This document shows, in pieces, positions 20,298-31,796 of a stretch of DNA of 64,000 nucleotides (position 1 is the first letter of the stretch; each line of letters opens with the position of its first letter). A program made the position numbers and the translations under genes. The DNA is from Pseudomonas sp. HN11. Its GTDB lineage: Bacteria > Pseudomonadota > Gammaproteobacteria > Pseudomonadales > Pseudomonadaceae. The notes beneath the pieces are model-generated. The model saw nothing but the letters and a program-made list of their open reading frames with translations, was not told where the DNA came from and did not search any database. Where the stretch lies: positions 558,001 to 622,000 of the forward strand of contig NZ_CP089985.1 of assembly GCF_021390155.1 (NCBI RefSeq). The letters run 5' to 3'.

Positions 20298-20334
20298 GGC
20301 ACGATCCTGTTTACAGGTCGTGCCTTTTGTTTTT
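20298..20334 (+). terminator. Intrinsic terminator after rplI
   Basis: GGCACGA-T-CCTG, loop TTTA, CAGG-T-CGTGCC form an 11-bp stem with one T-T mismatch, followed by TTTTGTTTTT. It separates the rpsF operon from dnaB. Confidence 0.88.
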
Positions 20335-20360
20335 CTACACACCCCTAATTCCAAGTGGCC

Positions 20361-21758
20361 ATGAACGATATTTCAGCTCCTGAGCAATACGATCTGCAAA
20401 CCGCTGCCCTGAAGGTGCCGCCGCATTCCATCGAGGCCGAACAGGCCGTGCTCGGTGGTTTGATGCTGGACAACAACGCCTGGGAACGCGTGCTGGATCA
20501 AGTCTCGGACGGTGACTTCTATCGCCATGACCACCGCCTGATTTTCCGCGCCATCGCCAAGCTGGCCGACCAGAACTCGCCGATCGACGTAGTGACCCTG
20601 GCCGAGCAGCTGGACAAGGAAGGCCAGACCTCCCAGGTCGGCGGCCTGGGTTACCTCGGTGAGCTTGCGAAAAACACGCCGTCCGTCGCCAACATCAAGG
20701 CCTATGCCCAGATCGTCCGCCAGCGGGCCACGCTGCGCCAGTTGATCGGCATCAGCACCGAGATCGCCGACAGCGCCTTCAACCCGGAAGGGCGCACGGC
20801 CGAAGAGATCCTCGATGAAGCCGAACGGCAGATCTTCCAGATCGCCGAGGCCCGCCCGAAAACCGGCGGCCCGGTAGGCGTCAACGAGCTGTTGACCAAG
20901 GCCATCGACCGTATCGACACGCTGTTCAACACCGACGCGGCCATCACCGGTATTTCCACCGGTTATGCCGACCTTGACGAAAAAACCAGCGGCTTGCAGC
21001 CTTCCGACTTGATCATCGTCGCCGGCCGTCCCTCCATGGGTAAGACCACCTTTGCGATGAACCTGGTGGAAAACGCCGTGTTGCGCAGCGACAAAACCGT
21101 CCTGGTGTACTCCCTGGAGATGCCAGGTGAATCGCTGATCATGCGGATGCTTTCGTCCCTGGGTCGTATCGACCAGACCAAAGTGCGTTCCGGCCAACTG
21201 GATGATGACGACTGGCCGCGCCTGACCTCGGCGGTCAACCTGCTCAATGACCGCAAGTTGTTCATCGACGACACCGCGGGCATCAGCCCTTCGGAGATGC
21301 GTGCGCGGACTCGCCGCCTGGCGCGTGAACATGGCGACATCGCGCTGATCATGATCGACTACCTGCAGTTGATGCAGATTCCGGGTTCCAGCGGTGACAG
21401 CCGGACCAACGAGATTTCCGAGATCTCCCGGTCCTTGAAAGCCCTGGCCAAAGAATTCAACTGCCCGGTGGTGGCGCTGTCCCAGCTCAACCGCTCCCTG
21501 GAACAACGTCCCAACAAGCGCCCGGTGAACTCCGACTTGCGGGAATCCGGAGCAATCGAGCAGGATGCTGACGTGATCATGTTCGTGTACCGCGACGAGG
21601 TGTATCACCCCGAGACCGAGCACAAGGGCATCGCCGAGATCATCATCGGCAAACAGCGGAACGGCCCCATCGGCTTTATCCGCCTGGCCTTCATCGGTAA
21701 GTACACCCGCTTCGAAAACCTCGCGCCAGGCAGCTACAACTTCGACGACGACGAATAG
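20361..21758 (+). CDS. dnaB: Replicative DNA helicase DnaB
   Basis: Hexameric ring helicase that unwinds DNA at the replication fork. The 465-residue protein has the N-terminal primase-interacting domain (PPHSIEAEQAVLGGLMLDNNAWE), Walker A GRPSMGKTTFAMN near residue 222, Walker B LIMIDYLQLM, and the C-terminal SDLRESGAIEQDADVIMFVYR. I prefer ATG 20361 over the in-frame GTG two codons upstream because it gives the usual MNDIS start. Shine-Dalgarno pairing is poor at either start. Confidence 0.96.
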   Translation: MNDISAPEQYDLQTAALKVPPHSIEAEQAVLGGLMLDNNAWERVLDQVSDGDFYRHDHRLIFRAIAKLADQNSPIDVVTLAEQLDKEGQTSQVGGLGYLGELAKNTPSVANIKAYAQIVRQRATLRQLIGISTEIADSAFNPEGRTAEEILDEAERQIFQIAEARPKTGGPVGVNELLTKAIDRIDTLFNTDAAITGISTGYADLDEKTSGLQPSDLIIVAGRPSMGKTTFAMNLVENAVLRSDKTVLVYSLEMPGESLIMRMLSSLGRIDQTKVRSGQLDDDDWPRLTSAVNLLNDRKLFIDDTAGISPSEMRARTRRLAREHGDIALIMIDYLQLMQIPGSSGDSRTNEISEISRSLKALAKEFNCPVVALSQLNRSLEQRPNKRPVNSDLRESGAIEQDADVIMFVYRDEVYHPETEHKGIAEIIIGKQRNGPIGFIRLAFIGKYTRFENLAPGSYNFDDDE

Positions 21759-21768
21759 TCCGTCTGCT

Positions 21769-21795
21769 CAATTCCGACCATTACCGTCGGAATTG
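21769..21795 (+). terminator. Stem-loop after dnaB
   Basis: CAATTCCGAC and GTCGGAATTG form a perfect 10-bp stem with loop CATTACC, only 10 bases after the dnaB stop. The downstream T content is low, so it could be a weak terminator or an mRNA-end stabiliser. Confidence 0.6.
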
Positions 21796-21854
21796 GTCAA
21801 AATTTGTGCTATATTCCGCGCCCGCGATTTTTCATCTCAACACCGGTCACCGTC

Positions 21855-24158
<2,304 letters not shown>

Positions 24159-24179
24159 TCGCAGTCTGAATAAGTAAAT

Positions 24180-24209
24180 CGCCAGCCTCGTGCTGGCGTT
24201 TTGCTTTCT
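24180..24209 (+). terminator. Intrinsic terminator after the ygiQ-like gene
   Basis: CGCCAGC, loop CTCGT, GCTGGCG followed by TTTTGCTTT. The stem is 7 bp and GC-rich. Confidence 0.8.
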
Positions 24210-24251
24210 AGCCGATGGGTAGCCTGTTTGTTAAGGTGGCGCGCATTAAAT

Positions 24252-24331
24252 CGCCTTCGCGAGCAAGCCCGCTCCCACACTTGAATGTATTCGCAAATCA
24301 AAATGTGGGAGCGGGCTTGCTCGCGAAGGCG
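24252..24331. repeat. REPIN
   Basis: Left arm CGCCTTCGCGAGCAAGCCCG continues to CTCCCACACTTG, and the right arm is its complement (TGTGGGAGCGGGCTTGCTCG to GAAGGCG), with an AT-rich centre. Near-perfect REP palindrome pair. It lies just upstream of the putative toxin/immunity pair. Confidence 0.93.
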
Positions 24332-24369
24332 TCAGTTCAGTCACCACCCATTTCAAGGAAGAACACCCC

Positions 24370-25290
24370 ATGGGTAACCCCCTGGCCGGCATCGGCATGG
24401 ACTCCAACCGCTCGCAGTTCATGGCGCGCCAGCGCATCGAAAGCCAGATCAACCTCCCGCGCCTGTTTGCGGCCATCGACGCCGATCCAGGTATCGTTGG
24501 CGCAGGCGTCGTATACATCGACGCCGACTTCAACGTCATTACCCTGCGCGAATTCAAGCCCATCTGCAGCATCAAGCCCAAGCGCATCATTTTGCGTGAA
24601 GCGCAGAAGTACATTGCGCCAACGCAGTTTGCTCAACATGTCGTGAGCAATCCTCGAGAGTCGCGACTGATTGGCGAAGCCGTGAATACCGGAATCTCCT
24701 GCTTGGGGGCGGTCATCAGTTGGGCTGCGATCGCCAGTGGAACCATTCTGGTGCCTTTCAGCGCTGGCGCCAGTTCCGTCATCGTTGTAGTGGGGTATGC
24801 GGCTGCCGGCGCGAGTACGCTTCAGTGCTTTAACGGCATTGCCCGAACAGCGCTGGAAGTCGCCAAACCTGAGGTCAAGGATTCGCTCGACAGTGAAGGC
24901 TGGTACCAGAATGCCTCCATCGTGCTGGACGCCGTATCACTGGCAGGCGTGGGCGCTTCGGCCTTGACGACGGTCAAGCTGGTCAGGGCCGCCAAAGCAT
25001 CGACGGGCAAGAGCCTGCGTGATGTGCTTCGCGGTTTGAATCGCCAGGAAAGAGCCAAGCTGACGAAAGAGCTGCTGAGCATCAACCATCCCAGCTTGAC
25101 CGCGAAGATGATCAAATTGAGGCAGGCGTCGGGCGAACTCACCAAGCGTTTCACCCCTACGCAGCTCAAGCACAGCACCACTACCCAGATAAAAGACGTC
25201 CTGGGCGCAAGCGTTGGGTTTGGCGGGAGTGCCTACTCCGGAAACGTCAACACCATCGCGATTGGACTCTACGAGGAGGTAAGCGAATGA
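24370..25290 (+). CDS. Hypothetical protein with central hydrophobic segments; candidate toxin/effector
   Basis: I do not recognise a family. The 306-residue protein begins MGNPLAGIGMDSNRSQFMARQ, has no signal peptide, a mixed N-terminal domain (about 1-95), then two or three strongly hydrophobic Gly/Ala-rich stretches (about 110-160, for example ISWAAIASGTILVPFSAGAS and VIVVVGYAAAGAS) and another apolar stretch near 185-205 (VLDAVSLAGVGASALTTV), followed by a basic helical C-terminus. This resembles membrane-inserting secreted toxins that carry embedded hydrophobic helices. It overlaps the next gene, a small membrane protein, by four bases. The pair is flanked by a REPIN and sits between conserved genes, which suggests an accessory insertion. 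Function by analogy only. Confidence 0.75.
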   Translation: MGNPLAGIGMDSNRSQFMARQRIESQINLPRLFAAIDADPGIVGAGVVYIDADFNVITLREFKPICSIKPKRIILREAQKYIAPTQFAQHVVSNPRESRLIGEAVNTGISCLGAVISWAAIASGTILVPFSAGASSVIVVVGYAAAGASTLQCFNGIARTALEVAKPEVKDSLDSEGWYQNASIVLDAVSLAGVGASALTTVKLVRAAKASTGKSLRDVLRGLNRQERAKLTKELLSINHPSLTAKMIKLRQASGELTKRFTPTQLKHSTTTQIKDVLGASVGFGGSAYSGNVNTIAIGLYEEVSE

Positions 25291-25736
25291 GCGAATTGAT
25301 GACGCTACGCGACTTTTTCAGGCAATACTTTCTGACGTTTATGGGCGGCGTATTTGCTGCGTGTTTTTCTTTGGCGTTGGCTGTGGCGCTGGCGTTCATC
25401 ACCTATTTTCGTGATGCGCCCATTGCTCAAGTGGGGCTCAAGATCATGTCTGCCGGGGCGCTGCTCATTCTGTTGACGGTCCATAGCAACTTTATGATTT
25501 TGCGGGGCCGACCCTCCTGGGTGTGGATAATGGTCGGCATCTACGTCGTCTGTCTATTGTTTGTCGTCCCAATGCTTCAGTACCAGCCTCATAAAGTTCT
25601 CTATGGGTTGGCGCTGTTATTCCCGTTCCTTGGATTGTTAATACTTAACAGCAAGGTTCAACGAGAGATGCGCCAGAAGCTGCATGAGATCCGCCACCTA
25701 CGCCAAGCCACGCTTGCCAGGCGCAAAACCGGCTAA
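25287..25736 (+). CDS. Small polytopic membrane protein; candidate immunity partner
   Basis: 149 residues with four predicted membrane segments (about 17-38, 47-67, 77-96, 101-120) and a basic C-terminal tail (REMRQKLHEIRHLRQATLARRKTG). No recognisable family. The ATG overlaps the upstream stop (ATGA), so its production is coupled to the preceding hydrophobic-core protein. Composition is visibly lower in GC than the neighbours (for example the stretch around 25540-25660). If the upstream protein is a membrane-targeting toxin, this is the natural immunity candidate; alternatively both form one membrane complex. Confidence 0.75.
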   Translation: MSELMTLRDFFRQYFLTFMGGVFAACFSLALAVALAFITYFRDAPIAQVGLKIMSAGALLILLTVHSNFMILRGRPSWVWIMVGIYVVCLLFVVPMLQYQPHKVLYGLALLFPFLGLLILNSKVQREMRQKLHEIRHLRQATLARRKTG

Positions 25737-25922
25737 TTGGGTAGATTCCCTACCCACCTTCACACCCGCGCCACATATGGGTGCGTCACTTGCACCAGAG
25801 CATCGCTGTCGGCGCGTTTTGGTGCTGTACTGCACCGGATCTTACGATAAAGCGCAATGACCGCCGCTCTGGCATAAGTCTTGCGCGCTTTGTTCCCATG
25901 CCCTGGCTCGCAGGAGGCCGCC

Positions 25923-28900
25923 GTGTCGATTCATGTCGCGTTGCACCACGTTACGCATTACCGCTACGACCGCGCTGTCGAACTCGGCCCACAGATCGTG
26001 CGGTTGCGCCCGGCGGCCCATAGCCGCACGCGGATTCTGTCCTACGCGCTGAAAGTGCTGCCTGAGCAACATTTCATCAACTGGCAGCAGGACCCCCAGG
26101 GCAATTACCTGGCGCGGTTGGTGTTCCCGGAAAAGACCGATGAACTGCGCATCGAGGTCGACCTGGTCGCCGAGATGGCGGTGTTCAATCCGTTCGACTT
26201 TTTCCTCGAGCCCTACGCCGAAAAAATCCCCTTCAACTACGCCGCCGATGAGCAACGCGAGCTGGCGCCGTACCTGGAAACCTTGCCGCTGACGCCGAGG
26301 TTTGCCGCGTACCTGGCCGGTATCGACCGCACGCCATTGCCGGCGGTGGATTTCCTGGTGGGTCTCAACCAGCGCCTGGCGGCCGATATCGGCTACCTGA
26401 TCCGCATGGAGCCGGGTGTGCAAACGCCGGAATTCACCTTGGAAAACGCTTCCGGCTCCTGCCGCGATTCGGCCTGGTTGCTGGTGCAATTACTGCGCAA
26501 TCTCGGTTTGGCGGCGCGGTTTGTGTCCGGCTACCTGATTCAACTCACCGCCGACGTCAAAGCCCTCGACGGCCCCTCCGGTACCGAAGTGGACTTCACC
26601 GACCTGCACGCCTGGTGCGAAGTGTATTTGCCTGGCGCCGGCTGGATCGGGCTGGACGCCACCTCCGGGTTGTTCGCCGGTGAAGGTCATATCCCGTTGG
26701 CGTGTAGTCCCGATCCATCATCTGCCGCACCCATCAGTGGGCTGGTGGAGCCCTGCGAGTGTGAATTCACCCACGAAATGTCGGTTGAGCGGATTTGGGA
26801 GGCACCACGGGTTACCAAGCCTTACACCGAAGAGCAATGGCTGGCGATCCAAGCTCTGGGGCGGCAGATCGATGGCGATTTACTCAAAGACGACGTACGC
26901 CTGACCATGGGCGGCGAGCCGACCTTCGTCTCCATCGATGATCCCGACGGTGCCGAATGGAATACCGCCGCGCTTGGCCCGGACAAGCGCCGGCTGTCCG
27001 CCGAGTTGTTCCAACGCATGCGTAAGCACTACGCGCCAAAGGGCCTGGTGCATTTCGGCCAGGGCAAGTGGTACCCCGGCGAGCAACTGCCGCGCTGGTC
27101 GCTCAACTGCTACTGGCGCCGCGACGGTGTGCCGATCTGGCACAACAGTGCATTGATCGCCGATGAGCAAGAGGACTATGGCGCGGATGGCGCCCTGGCC
27201 GGGCGTTTCCTGGCCAGCGTCGCTGAGCGCCTGAAACTGCCGGCACGCTTTGTGTTCCCGGCCTTTGAAGACAACTTCTACTACCTGTGGCGCGAAGGTG
27301 CGCTGCCGCAAAACGTCACCGCCCAAGACCCACGCCTGGGCGACGAACTGGAGCGCGAACGCCTGCGCAAAGTGTTCGCCCAGGGCCTGGATAAAATCAT
27401 CGGGCAAGTGCTGCCGCTGGCGCGCACGACGGCCAATGACCGCTGGCAAAGCGGGCGCTGGTACCTGCGTGACAACCATTGCCGCCTGGTGCCGGGGGAT
27501 TCGCCCCTGGGTTATCGTCTGCCACTGGCCTCGCAGCCTTGGGTGACGGCGGCCGAGTACCCGTTTGTGCACCCGACCGACCCTAATCAGGACCAGCCGG
27601 ATCTGCCGACCACCTCCCAACTGCAAAGCCACGGCGAACCTGCACCCAGCGACGAACGTGTGCCCAAGGTGGACGAGTCTGCCGACTGGCTGACCCGCAC
27701 CGCGCTGTGCGCCGAAGCGCGGGACGGGCGCCTCTACCTGTTCATGCCGCCCCTTGAGCGTGTCGAGGATTATTTGGAACTGGTGGCCGCCATCGAAGCC
27801 ACCGCCGAAGAACTGCATTGCCCGGTACTGCTCGAAGGCTATGAGCCTCCAGCGGATACGCGTCTGAGTAACTTGCGCGTCACGCCGGACCCTGGCGTGA
27901 TCGAGGTCAACGTGCAGCCCTCCGCCAGCTGGGACGAGTTGGTGGAACGCACCGAGTTCCTCTACGAAGAGGCCCGGCAAACCCGCCTGACCACTGAGAA
28001 ATTCATGATCGACGGGCGCCACACCGGCACCGGTGGTGGTAACCACTTTGTGCTCGGTGGTGCGACCCCCAAGGACTCGCCGTTCCTGCGTCGGCCGGAT
28101 TTGCTGCGCAGCCTGATCAGCTACTGGCACAACCATCCATCGTTGTCCTACCTGTTTTCCGGCCTGTTCATCGGCCCGACATCCCAGGCGCCACGGGTGG
28201 ACGAGGCACGCAACGATGCGTTGTACGAGCTGGAAATTGCCTTCGCGCAAATGCCCGAACCCGGTGAAGAATGCCCGCCATGGTTGGTGGACCGCCTGCT
28301 GCGCAACCTGCTGATCGACGTGACCGGCAATACCCATCGCGCCGAATTCTGCATCGACAAACTCTACTCGCCCGACGGCGCCACCGGCCGCCTGGGCCTG
28401 CTGGAGTTGCGCGCATTTGAAATGCCGCCCCATGCGCGCATGAGCCTGACCCAGCAATTGCTGTTGCGGGCGCTGGTCGCGCGTTTCTGGCGGGAACCCT
28501 ACGCGCCGCCGAAGCTGGCGCGCTGGGGCACCGAGTTGCACGACCGTTTCCTGTTACCGCATTTCATCGAACAGGACTTTGCCGACGTGATCGTCGAACT
28601 CAACGCCGCCGGTTATCCGCTGCGCGCCGAGTGGTTTGCGGCGCACCTCGAATTCCGCTTCCCCAAGATCGGTGACTACGCCGTCAGTGGTATCGAACTG
28701 GAACTGCGCCAGGCCCTGGAACCCTGGCATGTACTGGGCGAAGAGGGCGCGGTGGGCGGCACGGTGCGTTATGTGGATTCGTCCCTTGAGCGCCTGCAAG
28801 TCAAATTGACCGGGCTGCCACCGCAGCGCTATCTGCTGACCTGCAATGGCATTCCGGTGCCGCTGCAGCCGACAGGACGGGTGGGTGAGTTCGTCGCCGG

Positions 28901-29213
28901 TGTGCGTTACCGCGCCTGGCAACCGGCCAACTGCCTGCAACCGACCATCGCGGTGCATGCGCCGTTGGTGTTCGACTTGCTGGATACCTGGATGCAACGC
29001 TCGCTGGGCGGCTGCCAATACCATGTTGCCCATCCGGGCGGGCGCAATTACGACAGCTTGCCGGTGAATGCCAACGAGGCCGAGAGCCGGCGCATGGCAC
29101 GGTTTTTCCGGTTGGGGCACAGCCCTGGGAAGCTTCCCGTGCCAGCAGTCGTCATCAACGATGAGTTGCCGATGACCTTGGACTTGCGGCGTTTCCCCAA
29201 TAAAAATGATTAA
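25923..29213 (+). CDS. Transglutaminase-like / DUF2126 fusion protein
   Basis: Large protein of 1,096 residues. The N-terminus (SIHVALHHVTHYRYDRAVELGPQIVRLRP) is the bacterial transglutaminase N-terminal region. A transglutaminase core follows, with candidate catalytic Cys in GSCRDSAWLLVQLLRNLG (about residue 180), His in DLHAWCEVYLPGAGW (about 229) and Asp in GLDATSGL. From about residue 300 to the end is DUF2126 (MGGEPTFVSIDD near its start), of unknown activity. The start is GTG 25923 with AGGAGG just upstream; the open frame extends 14 codons further. First gene of a three-gene set with an ATP-grasp/alpha-E protein and a second transglutaminase, so it probably belongs to a peptide or protein amide-bond modifying system. 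Substrate unknown; no signal peptide. Confidence 0.9.
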   Translation: MSIHVALHHVTHYRYDRAVELGPQIVRLRPAAHSRTRILSYALKVLPEQHFINWQQDPQGNYLARLVFPEKTDELRIEVDLVAEMAVFNPFDFFLEPYAEKIPFNYAADEQRELAPYLETLPLTPRFAAYLAGIDRTPLPAVDFLVGLNQRLAADIGYLIRMEPGVQTPEFTLENASGSCRDSAWLLVQLLRNLGLAARFVSGYLIQLTADVKALDGPSGTEVDFTDLHAWCEVYLPGAGWIGLDATSGLFAGEGHIPLACSPDPSSAAPISGLVEPCECEFTHEMSVERIWEAPRVTKPYTEEQWLAIQALGRQIDGDLLKDDVRLTMGGEPTFVSIDDPDGAEWNTAALGPDKRRLSAELFQRMRKHYAPKGLVHFGQGKWYPGEQLPRWSLNCYWRRDGVPIWHNSALIADEQEDYGADGALAGRFLASVAERLKLPARFVFPAFEDNFYYLWREGALPQNVTAQDPRLGDELERERLRKVFAQGLDKIIGQVLPLARTTANDRWQSGRWYLRDNHCRLVPGDSPLGYRLPLASQPWVTAAEYPFVHPTDPNQDQPDLPTTSQLQSHGEPAPSDERVPKVDESADWLTRTALCAEARDGRLYLFMPPLERVEDYLELVAAIEATAEELHCPVLLEGYEPPADTRLSNLRVTPDPGVIEVNVQPSASWDELVERTEFLYEEARQTRLTTEKFMIDGRHTGTGGGNHFVLGGATPKDSPFLRRPDLLRSLISYWHNHPSLSYLFSGLFIGPTSQAPRVDEARNDALYELEIAFAQMPEPGEECPPWLVDRLLRNLLIDVTGNTHRAEFCIDKLYSPDGATGRLGLLELRAFEMPPHARMSLTQQLLLRALVARFWREPYAPPKLARWGTELHDRFLLPHFIEQDFADVIVELNAAGYPLRAEWFAAHLEFRFPKIGDYAVSGIELELRQALEPWHVLGEEGAVGGTVRYVDSSLERLQVKLTGLPPQRYLLTCNGIPVPLQPTGRVGEFVAGVRYRAWQPANCLQPTIAVHAPLVFDLLDTWMQRSLGGCQYHVAHPGGRNYDSLPVNANEAESRRMARFFRLGHSPGKLPVPAVVINDELPMTLDLRRFPNKND

Positions 29214-29224
29214 ACGCCGATCCT

Positions 29225-29250
29225 AATGTGGGCGCGGGCTTGCTCTCACA
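29225..29250. repeat. Degenerate single REP sequence
   Basis: AATGTGGGCGCGGGCTTGCT matches one arm of the REP core with a G-to-C type change, followed by CTCACAAGG rather than CGCGAAGG. No inverted partner arm is present. It lies in the 96-base gap inside the transglutaminase operon. Confidence 0.55.
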
Positions 29251-29309
29251 AGGGGATTTGCAGTGTTTGTTAGGTTAATCTGAGCCCCCTTGCCTCTGCC
29301 GAGCGTTCC

Positions 29310-31796
29310 ATGTCCGACTTGCTCGACCGTTACCCGCTGACCGCGGGCACTTATCACGAATTGCTGGACGACAGCGGCGCGGTACGTGCTCATTGGCGGC
29401 GACTGCTCGATCACCTGCAACGCAGCACGCCTGCGCAGTTGGCCCAGCGCCAGGCATTGCTGACCCGGCAGATCCAGGAAAACGGCGTGACTTACAACGT
29501 CTACGCCGACCCCAAGGGCGCTGACCGCCCTTGGGAGCTGGACTTGCTGCCCCATGTGCTGGCGGCTGATGAGTGGCAGCACCTGTCGGCCGGTATCGCC
29601 CAGCGTGCACGCTTGCTCAATGCCGTGCTGGCGGATCTGTACGGTCCGCAGCGCCTGATCAAGGAAGGCTTGCTGCCGGCTGAGCTGGTATTCGGGCACA
29701 ACAATTTCCTGTGGCCGTGCCAGGGCATCCACCCGCCGGACGGTGCGTTCCTGCACCTGTATGCCGTGGACCTGGCGCGTACGCCGGATGGCCGCTGGTG
29801 GGTCACCGCCGACCGTACCCAGGCGCCGTCCGGTGCCGGTTATGCGCTGGAAAACCGCACCATCGTATCCCGCGCCTTCCCGGATCTTTACCGTGACCTG
29901 CAGGTTCAGCACCTCACCGGTTTCTTCCGCACCTTGCAGGAAACCCTGGCCCGTCAGGCGCCCAGTGATGACCAGCCACCGCTGATCGTGCTGCTCACGC
30001 CGGGGCGCTTCAACGAAAGCTATTTCGAACATCTCTACCTCGCCCGTCAGCTCGGTTACCCGCTGGTAGAAGGTGGCGACCTCACCGTGCGTGACAGCAC
30101 CGTGTTCCTGAAAACCTTAAGCGGTCTGCGCCGGGTGCACGCGATCATGCGTCGCCTCGATGATGATTTCTGCGACCCGCTGGAGCTGCGCACCGACTCG
30201 GCCCTCGGCGTGCCCGGCCTGCTCGATGCGGTGCGCCAGGGCAATGTACTGGTGGCCAATGCCCTGGGCAGCGGCGTACTGGAATCCCCCGGGTTGCTTG
30301 GCTTTCTGCCGAAGATCAACGAATTCCTGTTCGGTGAAGAACTGATCCTGCCATCCATTGCCACCTGGTGGTGCGGTGAAGCGCCGGTACTGGCCGAAGC
30401 GCTGGAGAAGCTGCCGGAGTTGCTGATCAAACCCGCATTTGCGTCGCAGAGTTTCGCCCCGGTATTCGGCCGTGACCTGAACGACGAACAACGCCAGGCC
30501 CTGGCCGAACGCATGCGCGCGCGGCCTTACGCCTATGTCGCCCAGGAGTTGGCGCAACTGTCCCAGGCGCCGGTGTGGCACATCGTGGATGACCACCTGC
30601 AACACCGCGCTATCGGCATGCGCGTGTACGCCGTGGCGAGCGATGAAGGTTATCGCGTGTTACCGGGCGGACTCACTCGAGTGGCCGCCGAGGCCGACGC
30701 TGAAGTGGTGTCGATGCAACGTGGCGGCGCCAGCAAGGACACCTGGGTGCTCGGCGAACGCGCCGCCGCTGGCGAACACTGGCGTGCGCAACGGGCGATT
30801 GGCGCCCATGACCTGGTGCGCCGCGATCCCTATCTGCCGTCCCGCGTAGTGGAGAATCTGTATTGGTTCGGTCGTTACTGTGAACGCTGCGATGACAGTG
30901 CGCGTTGGTTGCGTATCGTGCTCGCGCGTTATGTGGACGGTGATGATCCCTTGGCCTTGCAGGCTGCCGTCGAGCTGGGAGAAAACTTGCGCCTGCTGCC
31001 GGAGGAGGGGGAATTGCCCGAGCGTCTGCTCGCCGCCTTGCTCGGTGATGACTGGCCGTCGAGCCTGCGCGCCAACTTGCAACGCTTGCAGTGGGCGGCG
31101 TCTCAGGTGCGCGGCAAACTGTCCCGAGAAAACTGGCAGGCCCTGGTGGAACTGCAACGCGAAGCCATGGAGCTGGAAAGCGAGTCACCGGATTTTGGCG
31201 AGTTGCTGGATTTCCTCAATCGCTTGGTGATGTCTCTGGCGGCGCTGTCCGGGTTTGCCCTGGACGACATGACCCGCGATGAAGGCTGGCGCTTTTTGAT
31301 GATGGGCCGGCGCATCGAGCGTCTGCAATTTCTGAGCAGCAGTCTCGCGGCGTTCCTGCGCGGCGTGGCGGTGTTCGATCAGGCCGGGTTGGAGTGGTTG
31401 CTGGAATTGGGCAACAGCAGCATCACCTACCGTTCGCGTTACCTGGCGGTGCCGCAGTTGATCCCGGTGCTCGACCTGTTGTTGTTGGATGAGCAGAACC
31501 CCCATGCGGTGTTGTTCCAGCTCAAACTGGTGAGCCGCACGCTGCGGCGTCTCAACGATGATTTTGGTGTGCCGCGGGAAACTGGCCTTGGCCTGTTGGT
31601 GGAGCGCCTGGCGCGTTTCGACCTGGGTTGCCTGGAGAACCCATTGTTCGGCGAATCCAGCGTGCGTGCCGCGCTGGACGGCCTGGCCGACCTGCTGCAG
31701 GCGGTGGCCGATGAGAGTGGGCAAGTGTCGGATCGCCTGGCCTTGCGCCATTTCGCCCATGTGGATGATGTCAGCCAGCAAACGGTGTCGGTGTGA
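29310..31796 (+). CDS. Circularly permuted ATP-grasp / alpha-E domain fusion protein
   Basis: 828-residue fusion. The N-terminal two thirds (about 1-475) match the circularly permuted ATP-grasp type 2 family (DUF404/DUF407; segments YGPQRLIKEGLLPAELVFGH, PGRFNESYFEHLYLARQLGYPLVEGGDL, VANALGSGVLESPGL), predicted to be a carboxylate-amine ligase. The C-terminal third (about 510-828) is an alpha-E domain (DUF403; ENLYWFGRYCERCDDSARWLR, MMGRRIERLQFLSSSL). The two are separate proteins in many bacteria. The stop overlaps the next gene (TGATG). Substrate unknown; co-occurrence with transglutaminases suggests formation and processing of an isopeptide or short peptide. Confidence 0.92.
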   Translation: MSDLLDRYPLTAGTYHELLDDSGAVRAHWRRLLDHLQRSTPAQLAQRQALLTRQIQENGVTYNVYADPKGADRPWELDLLPHVLAADEWQHLSAGIAQRARLLNAVLADLYGPQRLIKEGLLPAELVFGHNNFLWPCQGIHPPDGAFLHLYAVDLARTPDGRWWVTADRTQAPSGAGYALENRTIVSRAFPDLYRDLQVQHLTGFFRTLQETLARQAPSDDQPPLIVLLTPGRFNESYFEHLYLARQLGYPLVEGGDLTVRDSTVFLKTLSGLRRVHAIMRRLDDDFCDPLELRTDSALGVPGLLDAVRQGNVLVANALGSGVLESPGLLGFLPKINEFLFGEELILPSIATWWCGEAPVLAEALEKLPELLIKPAFASQSFAPVFGRDLNDEQRQALAERMRARPYAYVAQELAQLSQAPVWHIVDDHLQHRAIGMRVYAVASDEGYRVLPGGLTRVAAEADAEVVSMQRGGASKDTWVLGERAAAGEHWRAQRAIGAHDLVRRDPYLPSRVVENLYWFGRYCERCDDSARWLRIVLARYVDGDDPLALQAAVELGENLRLLPEEGELPERLLAALLGDDWPSSLRANLQRLQWAASQVRGKLSRENWQALVELQREAMELESESPDFGELLDFLNRLVMSLAALSGFALDDMTRDEGWRFLMMGRRIERLQFLSSSLAAFLRGVAVFDQAGLEWLLELGNSSITYRSRYLAVPQLIPVLDLLLLDEQNPHAVLFQLKLVSRTLRRLNDDFGVPRETGLGLLVERLARFDLGCLENPLFGESSVRAALDGLADLLQAVADESGQVSDRLALRHFAHVDDVSQQTVSV

